A stretch of DNA of 64,000 bases from Stutzerimonas xanthomarina (GCF_003935375.1 NZ_RHQM01000001.1:124001-188000), one strand, 5' to 3'; numbered from the stretch's first letter, positions 17,848 through 28,193 are shown. Notes: generated from the letters alone by a model not told the origin. Made by a program: numbers and translations.

Positions 17848-18267
17848 ATGGCCCATCGCGATATCCGGCAGCATCGCAACCCTCTGATCCGATCGATCCT
17901 GCTCGGCGTCGGCTGGCTGGCCGTTGTGCTGGGCGTCGTCGGCATCTTCCTGCCCGTCCTGCCGACCACGCCATTCCTGCTGCTGGCCGCGGCCTGTTTC
18001 GTGCGTAGCTCGCAACGTTTCTATGACTGGCTGGTAGGCCACCCACGGCTCGGTCCGTGGTTTCGTGACTACCTGGAAGGGAACGGTATTCCGCTCAAGG
18101 GCAAGGTATACGCCATCGCCACCATGTGGATAAGCATCGGCATTTCCTGCTGGCTGGTGCCACTGATGTGGGCCCGTATCGGGATGCTACTGAGCGCGAC
18201 GCTGGTGACGCTCTACATCCTCAGGCAGAAAACATTGCCGGTCAGCAATGACACTGGTTTCAGGTAA
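17848..18267 (+). CDS. DUF454 (YbaN-like) inner-membrane protein
   Basis: 139-residue membrane protein. The N-terminal half contains a hydrophobic pair of helices (LLGVGWLAVVLGVVGIFLP) followed by the YbaN signature LPTTPFLLLAAACFVRSS and HPRLGPWFRDY; a second hydrophobic pair ends near residue 125. Function unknown in all species. The 241-bp gap upstream holds no gene that I can support. No good ribosome site precedes the ATG. Confidence 0.85.
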   Translation: MAHRDIRQHRNPLIRSILLGVGWLAVVLGVVGIFLPVLPTTPFLLLAAACFVRSSQRFYDWLVGHPRLGPWFRDYLEGNGIPLKGKVYAIATMWISIGISCWLVPLMWARIGMLLSATLVTLYILRQKTLPVSNDTGFR

Positions 18268-18306
18268 ATCAGCTCCGCACGCCATAGCGCTTTCGCTCGC
18301 ATACCT

Positions 18307-18891
18307 CTAGGTGTCGGCATGATTACGCTGATATACCTCTCGCCCCATCGCATCGATCTGGCCCTCGATCAAGGCGTCGAACGGACGGAGCAACTCATCG
18401 AATCGGCTGGGGCTTTCCAGTAGGTTAAGTGCCGTAACGATCGCCTCGATGGTCGACAACGCGCCGGGCATTGGCGCTTTGCGCAAGCGGTAGCGGGAGC
18501 TCAGCCCTTCTGGCAGCGCAACCCGCGGCAACTCAGCCAACCATGGATTGACCTGCAGGATCTTGCGCGCCTTTCGCCAGGTCCCATCCGGCACGATCAG
18601 GCGCACGGGTTGGGCGGCATCGGCCAGACTCCCTAGCGGTATGGCATCTTCGCCGGGAAATAACAGGTAGCTCGGGCGTGCGGCATCGCAATCGTCCTCG
18701 AAGCGCTCGCCCACCCGCAGTTCTGCATTGCGCAGCCCCAACGCGGCCAGGCGCGCCGTATTGAGCGCATGACTCGCTTCACTGGAATGCTGGAGGATGA
18801 GCACCTGGGTACGGCTATCCAGCGCAGGTATCAGCGCGCAAAGGCACAGGGAAGACGGGCGCTGGCAGCGTGAGCATCGTGGACGGGACAT
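18307..18891 (-). CDS. DTW-domain tRNA aminocarboxypropyltransferase
   Basis: 194-residue member of the DTW family (E. coli TapT/YfiP type) that transfers the 3-amino-3-carboxypropyl group of S-adenosylmethionine to a tRNA uridine (acp3U). Zinc-type cysteines open the protein (CSRCQRPSSLCLC), the family motif appears as IVPDGTWRKARKI, and SSRYRLRKAPMPGALSTIEA follows. Which tRNA position is modified (variable-loop U47 or D-loop) cannot be told. It is divergent from the glutathione transferase gene. Confidence 0.85.
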   Translation of the reverse strand: MSRPRCSRCQRPSSLCLCALIPALDSRTQVLILQHSSEASHALNTARLAALGLRNAELRVGERFEDDCDAARPSYLLFPGEDAIPLGSLADAAQPVRLIVPDGTWRKARKILQVNPWLAELPRVALPEGLSSRYRLRKAPMPGALSTIEAIVTALNLLESPSRFDELLRPFDALIEGQIDAMGREVYQRNHADT

Positions 18892-18977
18892 GGTTCACCT
18901 CGGCGGCGGAGTCTGCCATAACGGCCACTGCTCTGCAGAGCGACTATGCTTGCGACGTCCCCGCATGAGGAGCAGGC

Positions 18978-19649
18978 ATGATCACCGTCCACCATTTGAA
19001 CCACTCCCGCTCGCACCGCGTCCTGTGGCTGCTGGAAGAACTGGAACTGCTTTACGAGCTGAAGCGTTATCCGCGCGACCCGAAGACCATGCTCGCGCCA
19101 GCAGAGCTGAAAGCCGTACACCCACTGGGCAAGTCTCCAGTGATCACCGACGACGACCTGACGCTGGCCGAATCGGCAGCCATCCTCGAATACCTGCTGG
19201 AACGCTATGGCAACGGACGCCTGATGCCGCAGGGCGGCACTCCGGAATACCGTCGTTTTCGCTACTGGATGCATTACGCGGAAGGCTCTGCGATGCCCCC
19301 ACTGCTACTGCGGCTGGTATTCGACCGCGTCGCCAATGGGCCGATGCCGTTCTTTGTTCGCCCTATCGCGCGCGCAATCGCCAAGGGCGCTAACAGCGCC
19401 TTCATCGGGCCACAACTGAAGACCCATCTCGATTACATGGAAGCGGAACTGGAGAAGTCCGACTGGTTTGCAGGCAGCACGTTCAGCGCAGCGGATATAC
19501 AGATGAGCTTCCCGCTGGAAGCTGCCCGTTCCAGAGCCGGCCTGGACGAGAGTCGCCCACGCCTGATGGATTTTTTGCAGCGGATACAGCAGCGGCCCGC
19601 TTACAAACGAGCCGTGGAGCGCGGAGGACCCGCCTTGCCCACCGCGTAG
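18978..19649 (+). CDS. Glutathione S-transferase
   Basis: 223-residue soluble transferase. The N-terminal thioredoxin fold has SRSHRVLWLLEELEL, the cis-proline motif KSPVITDDD and the glutathione-contacting LAESAAILEYL; the C-terminal helical domain has FSAADIQMSFPL with the conserved capping Asp. The Ser at about residue 10-12 is the likely thiolate stabiliser. Substrate unknown; probably detoxification. GAGGAG precedes the ATG. Confidence 0.87.
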   Translation: MITVHHLNHSRSHRVLWLLEELELLYELKRYPRDPKTMLAPAELKAVHPLGKSPVITDDDLTLAESAAILEYLLERYGNGRLMPQGGTPEYRRFRYWMHYAEGSAMPPLLLRLVFDRVANGPMPFFVRPIARAIAKGANSAFIGPQLKTHLDYMEAELEKSDWFAGSTFSAADIQMSFPLEAARSRAGLDESRPRLMDFLQRIQQRPAYKRAVERGGPALPTA

Positions 19650-19661
19650 ACGCCACCAAAC

Positions 19662-19781
19662 TTAGCGGCGGCGTTCCTGCTCGCGCTGGGCGCGTACCGG
19701 GATGGGTTGCATACGAGGCGGTTCGATCAAACCAAGAGCGACCGCCAACTTCCAGAACATCTCGTTGAGCCTTGCTTTCAT
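19662..19781 (-). CDS. 39-residue small protein, PA1414-like
   Basis: Short frame starting MKARLNEMFWKLAVALGLIE and ending QREQERRR, with an ideal ribosome site (AGGAGG at 19790-19795, 8 bp before ATG). It has a hydrophobic amphipathic N-terminal half, then PPRMQPIPVR and a basic tail, a layout suited to a membrane-associated peptide. It resembles the small Pseudomonas proteins I know as the PA1414 family; in P. aeruginosa that locus is strongly induced at low oxygen and its transcript overlaps the sRNA SicX. That link is from memory and from motif similarity only. No Anr-type TTGAT-N4-ATCAA site is visible here. Confidence 0.7.
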   Translation of the reverse strand: MKARLNEMFWKLAVALGLIEPPRMQPIPVRAQREQERRR

Positions 19782-19974
19782 GGTCACACCCTCCTGCGAT
19801 ATAACGGGCTACATCGGAGCCATGCGGGCTTCGTGGACAGCATAATTCAACTTCGGCTCCGGCGCTCGTGCCCTTTGCAAGCGCAATCCCCGAATGGAGC
19901 GCCGCTTTGTTACGGCGCTTTACAACTGCGACCGAGGCGGCGCAAAGGCGTTCAAACGAATTCACTGCCGGTCT

Positions 19975-21696
19975 TCAGTTGCGATCAGCCTTGCGTCGAT
20001 AAGGGAACACATCGATCACCTTGCCGCCGCTGATGGCGTCCTGCAGCCCTTTCCAGTAATCAGCATCGTAGAGCTCGCCATGCAAGCTGGCGAAAAGCCG
20101 GCGCTGGCCATGGTCGGCGAACAGAAAACGCGGGAATTCCTCGGGAAATACATCGTTCGGCCCCACCGAATACCAGGGCTCGGACGCCATTTCATCCTCG
20201 GGATAGCGCGGCGGCGGAATATGGCGGAAATTCACTTCGGTCAGAAAGCTGATCTCGTCATAGTCGTAGAACACCACCCGACCATGGCGGGTGACGCCGA
20301 AGTTCTTCAGCAGCATGTCGCCGGGAAAGATATTGGCCGCTGCCAGCTGTTTGATCGCCAGCCCGTAGTCTTCCAGCACCTCGCGCACCTGCTCGTCACT
20401 GGCATGCTCGAGGTAGAGATTCAGGGGCGTCATGCGGCGCTCGGTCCAGCAGTGGCGCACCAGCACGGTATCGTCCTGCACCTCGACCGTTGACGGCGCC
20501 ACCTCAAGCAGTTCGGCCAGACATTCCGGATCGAATTTCGCCTTGGGGAAACGGAAATCTGCGAACTCCTGGGTGTCGGCCATGCGCCCTACCCGGTCGA
20601 CGCTCTTCACCAGCCGATACTTCTCGATCACCGTGGCTCGGTTGACGCTCTTGATCGGCGAGAAGCGGTCCTTGATCAGCTTGAACACCGTATTGAAGCC
20701 TGGCAGCGTGAACACCGTCATCACCATGCCGCGAACGCCGGGCGCCATGACGAAGCGGTCGTCAGTATTGGCCAGGTGATCGATCAGCGCACGATAGAAC
20801 TCCGACTTACCGTGCTTGTAGAAGCCGATCGAGGTGTACAGCTCGGCGATGTGCTTGCCGGGCAGGATGCGCTTGAGGAAGCCGACAAACTCCGCCGGAA
20901 TCGGCACCTCGACCATGAAATACGAGCGGGTGAAGGAGAAGATGATCGACACCTCCGCCTCGTCGGTAATCAGCGCGTCGGCAATGATGCCTTCACCCTC
21001 GCGGTGCAGTAGTGGGATGACCAGCGGCCACTGTTCGTCGCGGGTGAAGATCCGCCCAAGCAGGTATGCCCCCTTGTTGCGATAGAGCACCGAGACGAAC
21101 AGCTCCACGGTCAGCTCCGGATCCTTGCAGACCCAGTCGGGCAGGGTCTCGTGCAATTGCGCCTGCAGGCGCCGCTGGTCTCCTGGCAAGTCGCAGTAGG
21201 GCACGGCGAATGCGTAATCGCCAAGGATCTGTTCGAGCATCCCGCTCAAGTCGCCGTTGGGCTGGTAGGTACGGGTTTGCGCCAGCCGTTCATGAGCACG
21301 CACCGCCGGTCGTGTGGTATGGATGAACATGGTGCCGTCGCTGATGCAGTCATGGCTGAACAGCCCACAGAAGATGGAGTTGTACCAGGTCTCCGACAGC
21401 TCGTCGTCGAAGCGTGGGTTGATCAACTCGATGTAGGCACTTTTGATCTGCGGCCAGGCCTCGACCTGAAGCAGGTCGGCGTGATCGAAACCGGCCAGCA
21501 AGCCACGCCGGGTTTCACCAACCTTCTCTTCGTAGAGGTTGATCCGCGCCGCCGATGCGCGCTGCGCTTCCTGCCATTGCGCCTGCTCGAAGCGCGCCCG
21601 CGCGCCTTCGGTGATCAGGCGAAAGTGCTCTCGGTAGTCGTCGAAGCCCAGGAGGATCTGCCGAGCGATTTCAGCGGCCAGTTTCTGCTGCACCAT
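19975..21696 (-). CDS. aceK: Isocitrate dehydrogenase kinase/phosphatase
   Basis: 573-residue bifunctional enzyme that phosphorylates and dephosphorylates isocitrate dehydrogenase, setting flux between the TCA cycle and the glyoxylate shunt. Family features: N-terminal [21 protein letters not shown], the ATP-loop region [17 protein letters not shown] with [10 protein letters not shown], and [16 protein letters not shown] carrying the catalytic Asp. The ATG at 21696 (MVQQKLA) matches known AceK starts better than the codon 21 bp upstream. It is not next to aceA or aceB, as is usual in Pseudomonas. Confidence 0.95.
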   Translation of the reverse strand: MVQQKLAAEIARQILLGFDDYREHFRLITEGARARFEQAQWQEAQRASAARINLYEEKVGETRRGLLAGFDHADLLQVEAWPQIKSAYIELINPRFDDELSETWYNSIFCGLFSHDCISDGTMFIHTTRPAVRAHERLAQTRTYQPNGDLSGMLEQILGDYAFAVPYCDLPGDQRRLQAQLHETLPDWVCKDPELTVELFVSVLYRNKGAYLLGRIFTRDEQWPLVIPLLHREGEGIIADALITDEAEVSIIFSFTRSYFMVEVPIPAEFVGFLKRILPGKHIAELYTSIGFYKHGKSEFYRALIDHLANTDDRFVMAPGVRGMVMTVFTLPGFNTVFKLIKDRFSPIKSVNRATVIEKYRLVKSVDRVGRMADTQEFADFRFPKAKFDPECLAELLEVAPSTVEVQDDTVLVRHCWTERRMTPLNLYLEHASDEQVREVLEDYGLAIKQLAAANIFPGDMLLKNFGVTRHGRVVFYDYDEISFLTEVNFRHIPPPRYPEDEMASEPWYSVGPNDVFPEEFPRFLFADHGQRRLFASLHGELYDADYWKGLQDAISGGKVIDVFPYRRKADRN

Positions 21697-21821
21697 GATG
21701 CACCCACTGCAGGACATGAACGTCCGCCGAGCTTAGCAGCACGCAGTTTGAAAGTCGGTTTCGGATTGCCAGTTGGTTAATGAGCGACAACACTTGCAGC
21801 TCCCTCCCGGTGGAGCCGCCC

Positions 21822-22736
21822 ATGCGCCCGCTCGACATGTTCCGCCTGCTTGCTCTCGCCGCCATCTGGGGCGCAAGTTTTCTTTTTCTACGCATCATTG
21901 CCCCAGTGCTCGGCACCTTTCCCACGGCGTTCTTTCGTGTGTTGCTGGCAAGCGCAGGGCTGCTGGTCATCCTGCTGTTGCTGCGCACGCGCTGGGATTT
22001 TCGCGGCAAGCTGGGGTTGTGCCTGGTGCTGGGCGTGATCAATTCCGGCTTGCCCTTCGCACTGTATTCGGTGGCTGCGCAGCTGGTGCCGGCTGGCTAT
22101 TCGGCAATCTTCAATGCCACCACGCCGATGATGGGCGTACTGATCGGCGCCCTGTTCTTCGCCGAGGAGTTGACGCTCGCCAAGATTATCGGCGTTTTCA
22201 GCGGGCTCGGAGGCGTGGCATTGCTGATGCGAATCGGGCCGGTGCCATTCGACACGGAGCTGCTGCTCGGCGCACTGGCATGCCTGGGCGCCACCGCCTG
22301 TTATGGCTTCGGCGGCTTTCTCACCCGCCGCTGGATCAACCAGGGCGAAGGCCTGGACAGCGAAGTGGTCGCGTTCGGTAGCCAGCTTGGTGCGGCACTG
22401 TGCCTATTGCCATGGTTCGGACTGTCGTTACTGAATGCGCCGCTAGTAAACTGGGGCGATTCGACGGTCTGGCTGAGTCTGCTGGGTCTGGGGCTGGTCT
22501 GTACGGCGTTCGCCTACATCCTCTACTTCCGTTTGCTGGCGGATATCGGACCGGTCAAGACACTGACGGTGACCTTCCTGATCCCGCCATTTGGCGTGCT
22601 GTGGGGCGTTATCTTTCTTGATGAGCCACTTTCCTGGGCTTACGTCCAGGGCGGTGCGCTGATCGCGCTCGCGCTGTGGTTGATCCTGCGCCAGGCGCCA
22701 ACCACACGGCCAACCGCGCAGTTGCGACGCAGCTGA
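21822..22736 (+). CDS. EamA/DMT-family transporter
   Basis: 304-residue inner-membrane protein with ten predicted helices in two EamA repeats. Visible are LLALAAIWGASFLFLRIIAP, NATTPMMGVLIGALFFAEELT and FLIPPFGVLWGVIFLDEPLS, the RhaT/YdcZ-like exporter signatures. GGTGGAG precedes the ATG at 21822; an ATG 42 bp upstream has no ribosome site. Substrate unknown. Its stop codon lies inside the left arm of a 13-bp hairpin shared with convergent cysK. Confidence 0.85.
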   Translation: MRPLDMFRLLALAAIWGASFLFLRIIAPVLGTFPTAFFRVLLASAGLLVILLLLRTRWDFRGKLGLCLVLGVINSGLPFALYSVAAQLVPAGYSAIFNATTPMMGVLIGALFFAEELTLAKIIGVFSGLGGVALLMRIGPVPFDTELLLGALACLGATACYGFGGFLTRRWINQGEGLDSEVVAFGSQLGAALCLLPWFGLSLLNAPLVNWGDSTVWLSLLGLGLVCTAFAYILYFRLLADIGPVKTLTVTFLIPPFGVLWGVIFLDEPLSWAYVQGGALIALALWLILRQAPTTRPTAQLRRS

Positions 22737-22755
22737 ATTGCTCAGCTGCGTCGCA
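22725..22755. terminator. Bidirectional stem-loop between eamA and cysK
   Basis: Perfect 13-bp inverted repeat (GCGACGCAGCTGA, 22725-22737, with 22743-22755) and a 5-base loop. It includes the stop codon of the upstream transporter and ends 6 bp before the cysK stop. There is no T-tract on either strand, so it may protect 3' ends or act with Rho rather than terminate alone. Confidence 0.6.
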
Positions 22756-22760
22756 CCGCA

Positions 22761-23735
22761 TCACTGCACCAGTTCCTGCTCGCTGAACATGTCGGTGAAC
22801 AGCATGCTGGACAGGTAACGCTCCCCAGAATCCGGCAGGATCACCACGATGTTCTTGCCCTGCATCTCTGGACGCTCGGCCAGACGGACCGCCGCAGCCA
22901 TCGCCGCGCCGCAGGAAATACCGCAAAGAATGCCCTCTTCGCGCATCAGCCGCAGCGCCATCTGTTTGGCCTCCTCGTCGTCGACGAGTTCGACCTGATC
23001 GACCATGGACAGGTCGAGGTTCTTCGGCACGAAGCCTGCGCCGATCCCCTGAATCTTGTGCGGGCTGGGCTTGACCTCGTCACCCGCCAGGGTCTGGCTG
23101 ATAACCGGCGAGCTGGTCGGCTCCACGGCAACGCTGAGGATCTGCTTGCCCTTGGTGTTCTTGATGTAGCGCGAAACACCGGTAATGGTGCCGCCCGTTC
23201 CGACGCCGGCCACCAGCACATCGATGCTGCCGTCGGTGTCGTTCCAGATTTCGGGGCCAGTGGTCTTTTCATGGATCGCCGGGTTGGACGGGTTCTCGAA
23301 CTGCTGGGGCATGTAGTACTGCTCGGGGTTCGAAGCCGCGATTTCGGCGGCCTTCTCGATCGCGCCCTTCATGCCCTTCGCCGGCTCGGTAAGCACTAGT
23401 TCGGCACCAAGAGCTTTCAGCACCTTGCGCCGCTCAAGGCTCATGGAAGCCGGCATGGTGAGCATGAGCTTGTAGCCGCGTGCAGCGGCAACGAAGGCCA
23501 GACCGATCCCGGTATTGCCCGAGGTTGGCTCGACCAGAGTCATGCCGGGCTTGATCCGGCCGCTGTCTTCGGCATCCCAGATCATCCCGGCACCGATTCG
23601 GCACTTGACGGAGTAGGCCGGGTTCCGGCCTTCGATCTTGGCCATGATGCTGACGCCCTTGGGACCAAGGCGGTTGATCATGACCAACGGGGTGTTGCCG
23701 ATGGATCGTGCGTTGTCTGCGAATATGCGACTCAT
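22761..23735 (-). CDS. cysK: Cysteine synthase A
   Basis: 324-residue PLP enzyme (O-acetylserine sulfhydrylase) making L-cysteine from O-acetylserine and sulfide. The PLP lysine is in [17 protein letters not shown] (Lys44), the substrate loop is [20 protein letters not shown], the phosphate-binding loop is [15 protein letters not shown], and [12 protein letters not shown] holds the conserved ring-contacting serine. The SVKCRIG form and the length are those of CysK rather than CysM. Tail-to-tail with the transporter gene. Confidence 0.95.
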   Translation of the reverse strand: MSRIFADNARSIGNTPLVMINRLGPKGVSIMAKIEGRNPAYSVKCRIGAGMIWDAEDSGRIKPGMTLVEPTSGNTGIGLAFVAAARGYKLMLTMPASMSLERRKVLKALGAELVLTEPAKGMKGAIEKAAEIAASNPEQYYMPQQFENPSNPAIHEKTTGPEIWNDTDGSIDVLVAGVGTGGTITGVSRYIKNTKGKQILSVAVEPTSSPVISQTLAGDEVKPSPHKIQGIGAGFVPKNLDLSMVDQVELVDDEEAKQMALRLMREEGILCGISCGAAMAAAVRLAERPEMQGKNIVVILPDSGERYLSSMLFTDMFSEQELVQ

Positions 23736-23858
23736 GGGAATGCCCTGTCCGAGGTGTACCAGACCAATCAGCCTATGCGCAGTCCAGGCGTCAGTCCAGC
23801 CGAACTCACGGCGGAAACCTGAGGTCCATCGTCAACACGCCCACATCCCCGGAACGCC

Positions 23859-24929
23859 ATGACCCGTCGCCTGCTTCCCCTGTGGATTCTTCTCGCACTT
23901 GGCCTGCTGCTGATCGTGCTGCACCTCGCACTGCCCCATCTGGTGCGTAATTATCTGAACGAAAAGATGGCCGACATGGGCGACTATCAGGGCCATGTCG
24001 AAGACGTCGATCTGGCTTGGTGGCGCGGGGCTTATCGCGTCGAAGGGCTGCTGATCGAGAAGAAGGACAAGCGCGTACAGGCGCCGCTGCTGAAGGCGCC
24101 AGGTATTGATATCGCCATCAGCTGGGACGCAATCCTGCGGCACCGCGAGATCGTCGGTGAGGTGATCTTCGAACAACCGCACCTGAACTTCGTCGATGGC
24201 GGCGACAGCGGCGACTCACAAAGCGGTAAAGGAGTCGATTGGCGCGACCAGCTCGATGCCCTGATACCGATCACGCTGAACGAGATTCGCGTTGTCGATG
24301 GACAGCTGTCCTTTCGCAACTTCTCTTCCGACCCACAGGTGCACGTCTACGCCAGCGACATCCAGGCCAGCCTGTATAACCTGACCAACACCGATGATGC
24401 CGATGGCACCCGCACGGCAGCGTTCGAGGGCACCGGCAAGCTGTTCGACCAGGCGCCGATCGAGGCGACGGCCAGCTTCGACCCATTTACCGACTGGGAG
24501 GACTTCGAGGTCAATCTGCGCGTCACCGAGGTACCGCTAAAGCAGCTGAACGACCTCAGTCGCGCCTATGCCAACTTCGATTTCGCCGGCGGAACGGGTG
24601 ATCTCGTCCTCGAAGTGCAGGCCACCGACAGTCAGCTCGACGGCTACATCAAGCCGTTGCTGCGCAACGTGGATATCTTCGATTACGAACAGGACGTGGC
24701 AAACGAGGACAAGGGCTTCTTCCGCGGCCTCTGGGAGGCCGTGGTCGGCGGCGGGCAGGAGGTGCTTGAGAACCAGAGCAAGGATCAGTTCGCAACCCGT
24801 GTCGAGCTTTCCGGCACCACCCGCAAAACCGACGTGAGCCCATTCCAGGCCTTCGTCGAGATACTGCGCAACGCCTTCGTCGAAGCTTTCTCGGCTCGAT
24901 TCGAACGATCCGTGAGCGATGACGAGTGA
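23859..24929 (+). CDS. DUF748/AsmA-like envelope protein
   Basis: 356-residue protein with one N-terminal membrane anchor (LLPLWILLALGLLLIVLHLAL) and a periplasmic beta-rich body. GDYQGHVEDVDLAWWRGAYRVEGL, NEIRVVDGQLSFRNF and FEVNLRVTEVPLKQLNDL are typical of DUF748 proteins related to AsmA, proposed to form grooves that carry lipid between membranes. No phenotype is known for this member. Adjacent genes give no clue. Confidence 0.8.
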   Translation: MTRRLLPLWILLALGLLLIVLHLALPHLVRNYLNEKMADMGDYQGHVEDVDLAWWRGAYRVEGLLIEKKDKRVQAPLLKAPGIDIAISWDAILRHREIVGEVIFEQPHLNFVDGGDSGDSQSGKGVDWRDQLDALIPITLNEIRVVDGQLSFRNFSSDPQVHVYASDIQASLYNLTNTDDADGTRTAAFEGTGKLFDQAPIEATASFDPFTDWEDFEVNLRVTEVPLKQLNDLSRAYANFDFAGGTGDLVLEVQATDSQLDGYIKPLLRNVDIFDYEQDVANEDKGFFRGLWEAVVGGGQEVLENQSKDQFATRVELSGTTRKTDVSPFQAFVEILRNAFVEAFSARFERSVSDDE

Positions 24930-24961
24930 CCAAGCGGCGTCACCAGAAGCGCACGCGCAGC

Positions 24962-24978
24962 CATTCAGTGACTGAATG
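24962..24978. promoter_or_regulatory. 17-bp palindrome upstream of moxR promoter
   Basis: CATTCAGT-G-ACTGAATG, perfect 8-bp arms around one base. It ends 11 bp before the candidate -35 box of the next operon and starts 32 bp after the previous stop codon, so it could be an operator or a 3' hairpin. No T-tract follows. Confidence 0.4.
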
Positions 24979-24989
24979 ATGCTCTCGCG

Positions 24990-25018
24990 TTCACACTCAC
25001 ACGAGCTTCCCTTATAGT
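24990..25018 (+). promoter_or_regulatory. Candidate sigma-70 promoter of the moxR operon
   Basis: TTCACA (24990-24995), 17-bp spacer, TATAGT (25013-25018): five of six matches at each box and ideal spacing, 54 bp before the moxR ATG. Confidence 0.65.
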
Positions 25019-25072
25019 CCCCTCCTGACTACAACGAGCGCCTGCGTGCCAGGCCCGCCGAAGGAATCCGCA

Positions 25073-25921
<849 letters not shown>

Positions 25922-25972
25922 TCGGTGCCGGCTTCGGTGGCGCCGGTCGCGCACTCACTGGAGGAACAAACC

Positions 25973-26377
25973 ATGCAAACGCATACCGGTAGTTGCCTGT
26001 GCGGCGTCGTGCGCTATCGCATCGACGCCCCCATCGACGAGTTGACCCACTGCCACTGCAAGATGTGCCGCAAGGCCCATGGCGCCGCCTTCGCCAGCTA
26101 CGCGAGCGTGCGACTGGACGCCCTGCACTTCATGTCGGGCAAGGATCAGCTGGGCGTTTACCACTCCTCCGAACATGTGACGCGCACCTTCTGCATCCGC
26201 TGCGGCTCCAATCTGCTGTTCGTCGACAACCGCGAGCATGAGGTCGGCGTCGCTGCCGGGACCCTCGATTCACCGCTGCCGGCACCGCCGCAATCGCACA
26301 TCTTCGTCGACTCCAAGGCGGCGTGGTACGAGATTCACGACGCACTGCCCCAACACAACGGCGACAGCCCCCGCTGA
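25973..26377 (+). CDS. GFA-family (Gfa-like) zinc protein
   Basis: 134-residue protein of the glutathione-dependent formaldehyde-activating enzyme/CENP-V fold. Zinc ligands are visible as GSCLCGVVRY, CHCKMCRKAHGAAF and TFCIRCGSNLLF. Most members have no proven activity and the Gfa reaction itself is disputed. GGAGG stands 9 bp before the ATG. It is placed between moxR and its VWA partner, 51 bp after the first and 49 bp before the second, so it is probably co-transcribed. Confidence 0.85.
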   Translation: MQTHTGSCLCGVVRYRIDAPIDELTHCHCKMCRKAHGAAFASYASVRLDALHFMSGKDQLGVYHSSEHVTRTFCIRCGSNLLFVDNREHEVGVAAGTLDSPLPAPPQSHIFVDSKAAWYEIHDALPQHNGDSPR

Positions 26378-26426
26378 GCGCCCCGAACATTTCGCACTAT
26401 CCACGGTGCGTCAGAGGTTTTCTGCC

Positions 26427-27605
26427 ATGCTGCTTGGCCTGTTCAATGAGATGCGCGCTGCCAAGGTGCCGGTATCGGTGCGCGAACTGCTGGACCTGAT
26501 CGATGCGCTCAAGCACCGCGTCGTGTTCGCCGACATGGACGAGTTCTATTTCCTGGCACGCACGGTGATGGTCAAGGACGAGCGCCACTTCGACAAGTTC
26601 GACCGGGCCTTCGGTGCCTATTTCAAAGGTTTGGAAAATCTCGATCAGCATCTCGAGGCGCTGATCCCCGAAGACTGGCTGCGCAAGGAATTCGAGCGCA
26701 GCCTGACCGACGAGGAACGAGCGCAGATCCAGTCCCTAGGCGGCCTGGACAAGCTGATCGAAGAGTTCAAGAAGCGTCTCGAGGAACAGAAGGAACGCCA
26801 CGCCGGCGGCAACAAGTGGATAGGCACCGGCGGCACCAGCCCGTTCGGTTCGGGCGGCTACAACCCCGAAGGCATCCGCATCGGCGACGCGGGCAAGCGC
26901 CAGGGCAAGGCGGTGAAGGTCTGGGACCAGCGCGAGTACAAGAACCTCGACGACCAGGTCGAGCTCGGTACGCGCAACATCAAGATCGCCCTGCGCCGCC
27001 TGCGCAAGTTCGCCCGCCAGGGCGCGGCGGACGAGCTGGATATCGACGGCACCATCGACCATACCGCGCGAGATGCCGGCCTGCTCAACATCCAGATGCG
27101 CCCGGAGCGGCGCAATGCGGTGAAGCTGCTGATCCTGTTCGACATCGGCGGTTCGATGGACGCCCACGTGAAGGTCTGCGAAGAGCTGTTCTCGGCCTGC
27201 AAGACCGAGTTCAAGCACCTCGAGTACTTTTACTTCCACAACTTCATTTACGAGTCGGTGTGGAAGAACAATTTCCGCCGCACTTCGGAACGCACGTCGA
27301 CCCTGGACGTGCTGCACAAGTACGGCGCGGACTACAAGGTGGTGTTCGTCGGCGACGCGGCGATGGCACCCTATGAGGTCACCCAGCCGGGCGGTAGCGT
27401 CGAGCACTGGAACGAGGAAGCCGGCTACGTCTGGATGCAGCGCTTCATGGAGAAGTACAAGAAGCTCATCTGGATCAACCCCTACCCAAAAGACACCTGG
27501 GGCTACACCACGTCCACCGGCATCATCCGCGAGCTGGTGGAGGACCGCATGTATCCGCTGACGCTGAGCGGGCTCGAAGACGGGATGAAGTTTCTGGCGA
27601 AGTGA
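26427..27605 (+). CDS. VWA domain-containing CoxE-like protein
   Basis: 392-residue partner of the MoxR ATPase. The N-terminal part has VSVRELLDLIDALKHRVVF, the middle is Gly-rich (GTGGTSPFGSGGYNPEG), and the C-terminal VWA domain starts at LLILFDIGGSMDAHV. The metal-ion site reads D-I-G-G-S instead of D-x-S-x-S, so one ligand serine is glycine; GGSM variants do occur in this family. HNFIYESVWKN and a late GDAAMAPYEV follow. Start at 26427 chosen because the frame upstream overlaps the gfa gene and is not protein-like. Confidence 0.87.
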   Translation: MLLGLFNEMRAAKVPVSVRELLDLIDALKHRVVFADMDEFYFLARTVMVKDERHFDKFDRAFGAYFKGLENLDQHLEALIPEDWLRKEFERSLTDEERAQIQSLGGLDKLIEEFKKRLEEQKERHAGGNKWIGTGGTSPFGSGGYNPEGIRIGDAGKRQGKAVKVWDQREYKNLDDQVELGTRNIKIALRRLRKFARQGAADELDIDGTIDHTARDAGLLNIQMRPERRNAVKLLILFDIGGSMDAHVKVCEELFSACKTEFKHLEYFYFHNFIYESVWKNNFRRTSERTSTLDVLHKYGADYKVVFVGDAAMAPYEVTQPGGSVEHWNEEAGYVWMQRFMEKYKKLIWINPYPKDTWGYTTSTGIIRELVEDRMYPLTLSGLEDGMKFLAK

Positions 27606-27677
27606 GTTGATCCGTCCGTTCGCCAGCCGCTACCTGAGCCGCGACTAGCCCAGGCAATCGGCAGTGCAACCTTCAAG

Positions 27678-28193
27678 TCACGAGCGAAAGGCACGGTAGC
27701 GGCGCCGCGAGCGGAACGGGAAGCTTGCCGCCAGCAGCAGGCTCTCCATCAGCCAGGCCAGCAACAGTGCGCAACTCAGCCCCCAGGCAATGGCTTCGGG
27801 CGCCAGCAGGACCTGGAAGCGATAGCTGCTCCATACCTGCTCGCGCAGACTGCGCTCGGCGCCGAGCAGTACGTGAATGGCGCGTGCGTACCACGGTCGC
27901 TGCATCGCCTGCCACTCGCGCTCGAGCAGGCGGGCCCGCGCCACCAGATGCTCGACGCTTTGAGCGTCGTTCTGGAAAACCGGGTCGTCGCTATCTCGAT
28001 AGTGCTGCACTAGCGCATCCAGATCGCCGCTGAAGAAGCGCCGCGCTGTGTCCTGAAAGCCGTGCAAACCCTGCTCGGCCTCAAGGCGCCTCGCCTCGAC
28101 GTGCTTGGCATAGGCATCGATGAATCCCGGCACCTGTACGCCCACCAGCAAGCCGAACGCAAACAGGGTCAGGCGCAGATAACTTCTCAGCAT
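27678..28193 (-). CDS. DUF2937 membrane protein
   Basis: 171-residue protein with an N-terminal membrane helix (LTLFAFGLLVGVQVPGFI), a charged helical region (AKHVEARRLEAEQGLHGFQDTA) and a C-terminal helix (AIAWGLSCALLLAWLMESLLL), the DUF2937 layout. Function unknown. The ATG at 28193 overlaps the last 7 bp of the amidotransferase gene, which indicates translational coupling. Confidence 0.75.
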   Translation of the reverse strand: MLRSYLRLTLFAFGLLVGVQVPGFIDAYAKHVEARRLEAEQGLHGFQDTARRFFSGDLDALVQHYRDSDDPVFQNDAQSVEHLVARARLLEREWQAMQRPWYARAIHVLLGAERSLREQVWSSYRFQVLLAPEAIAWGLSCALLLAWLMESLLLAASFPFRSRRRYRAFRS

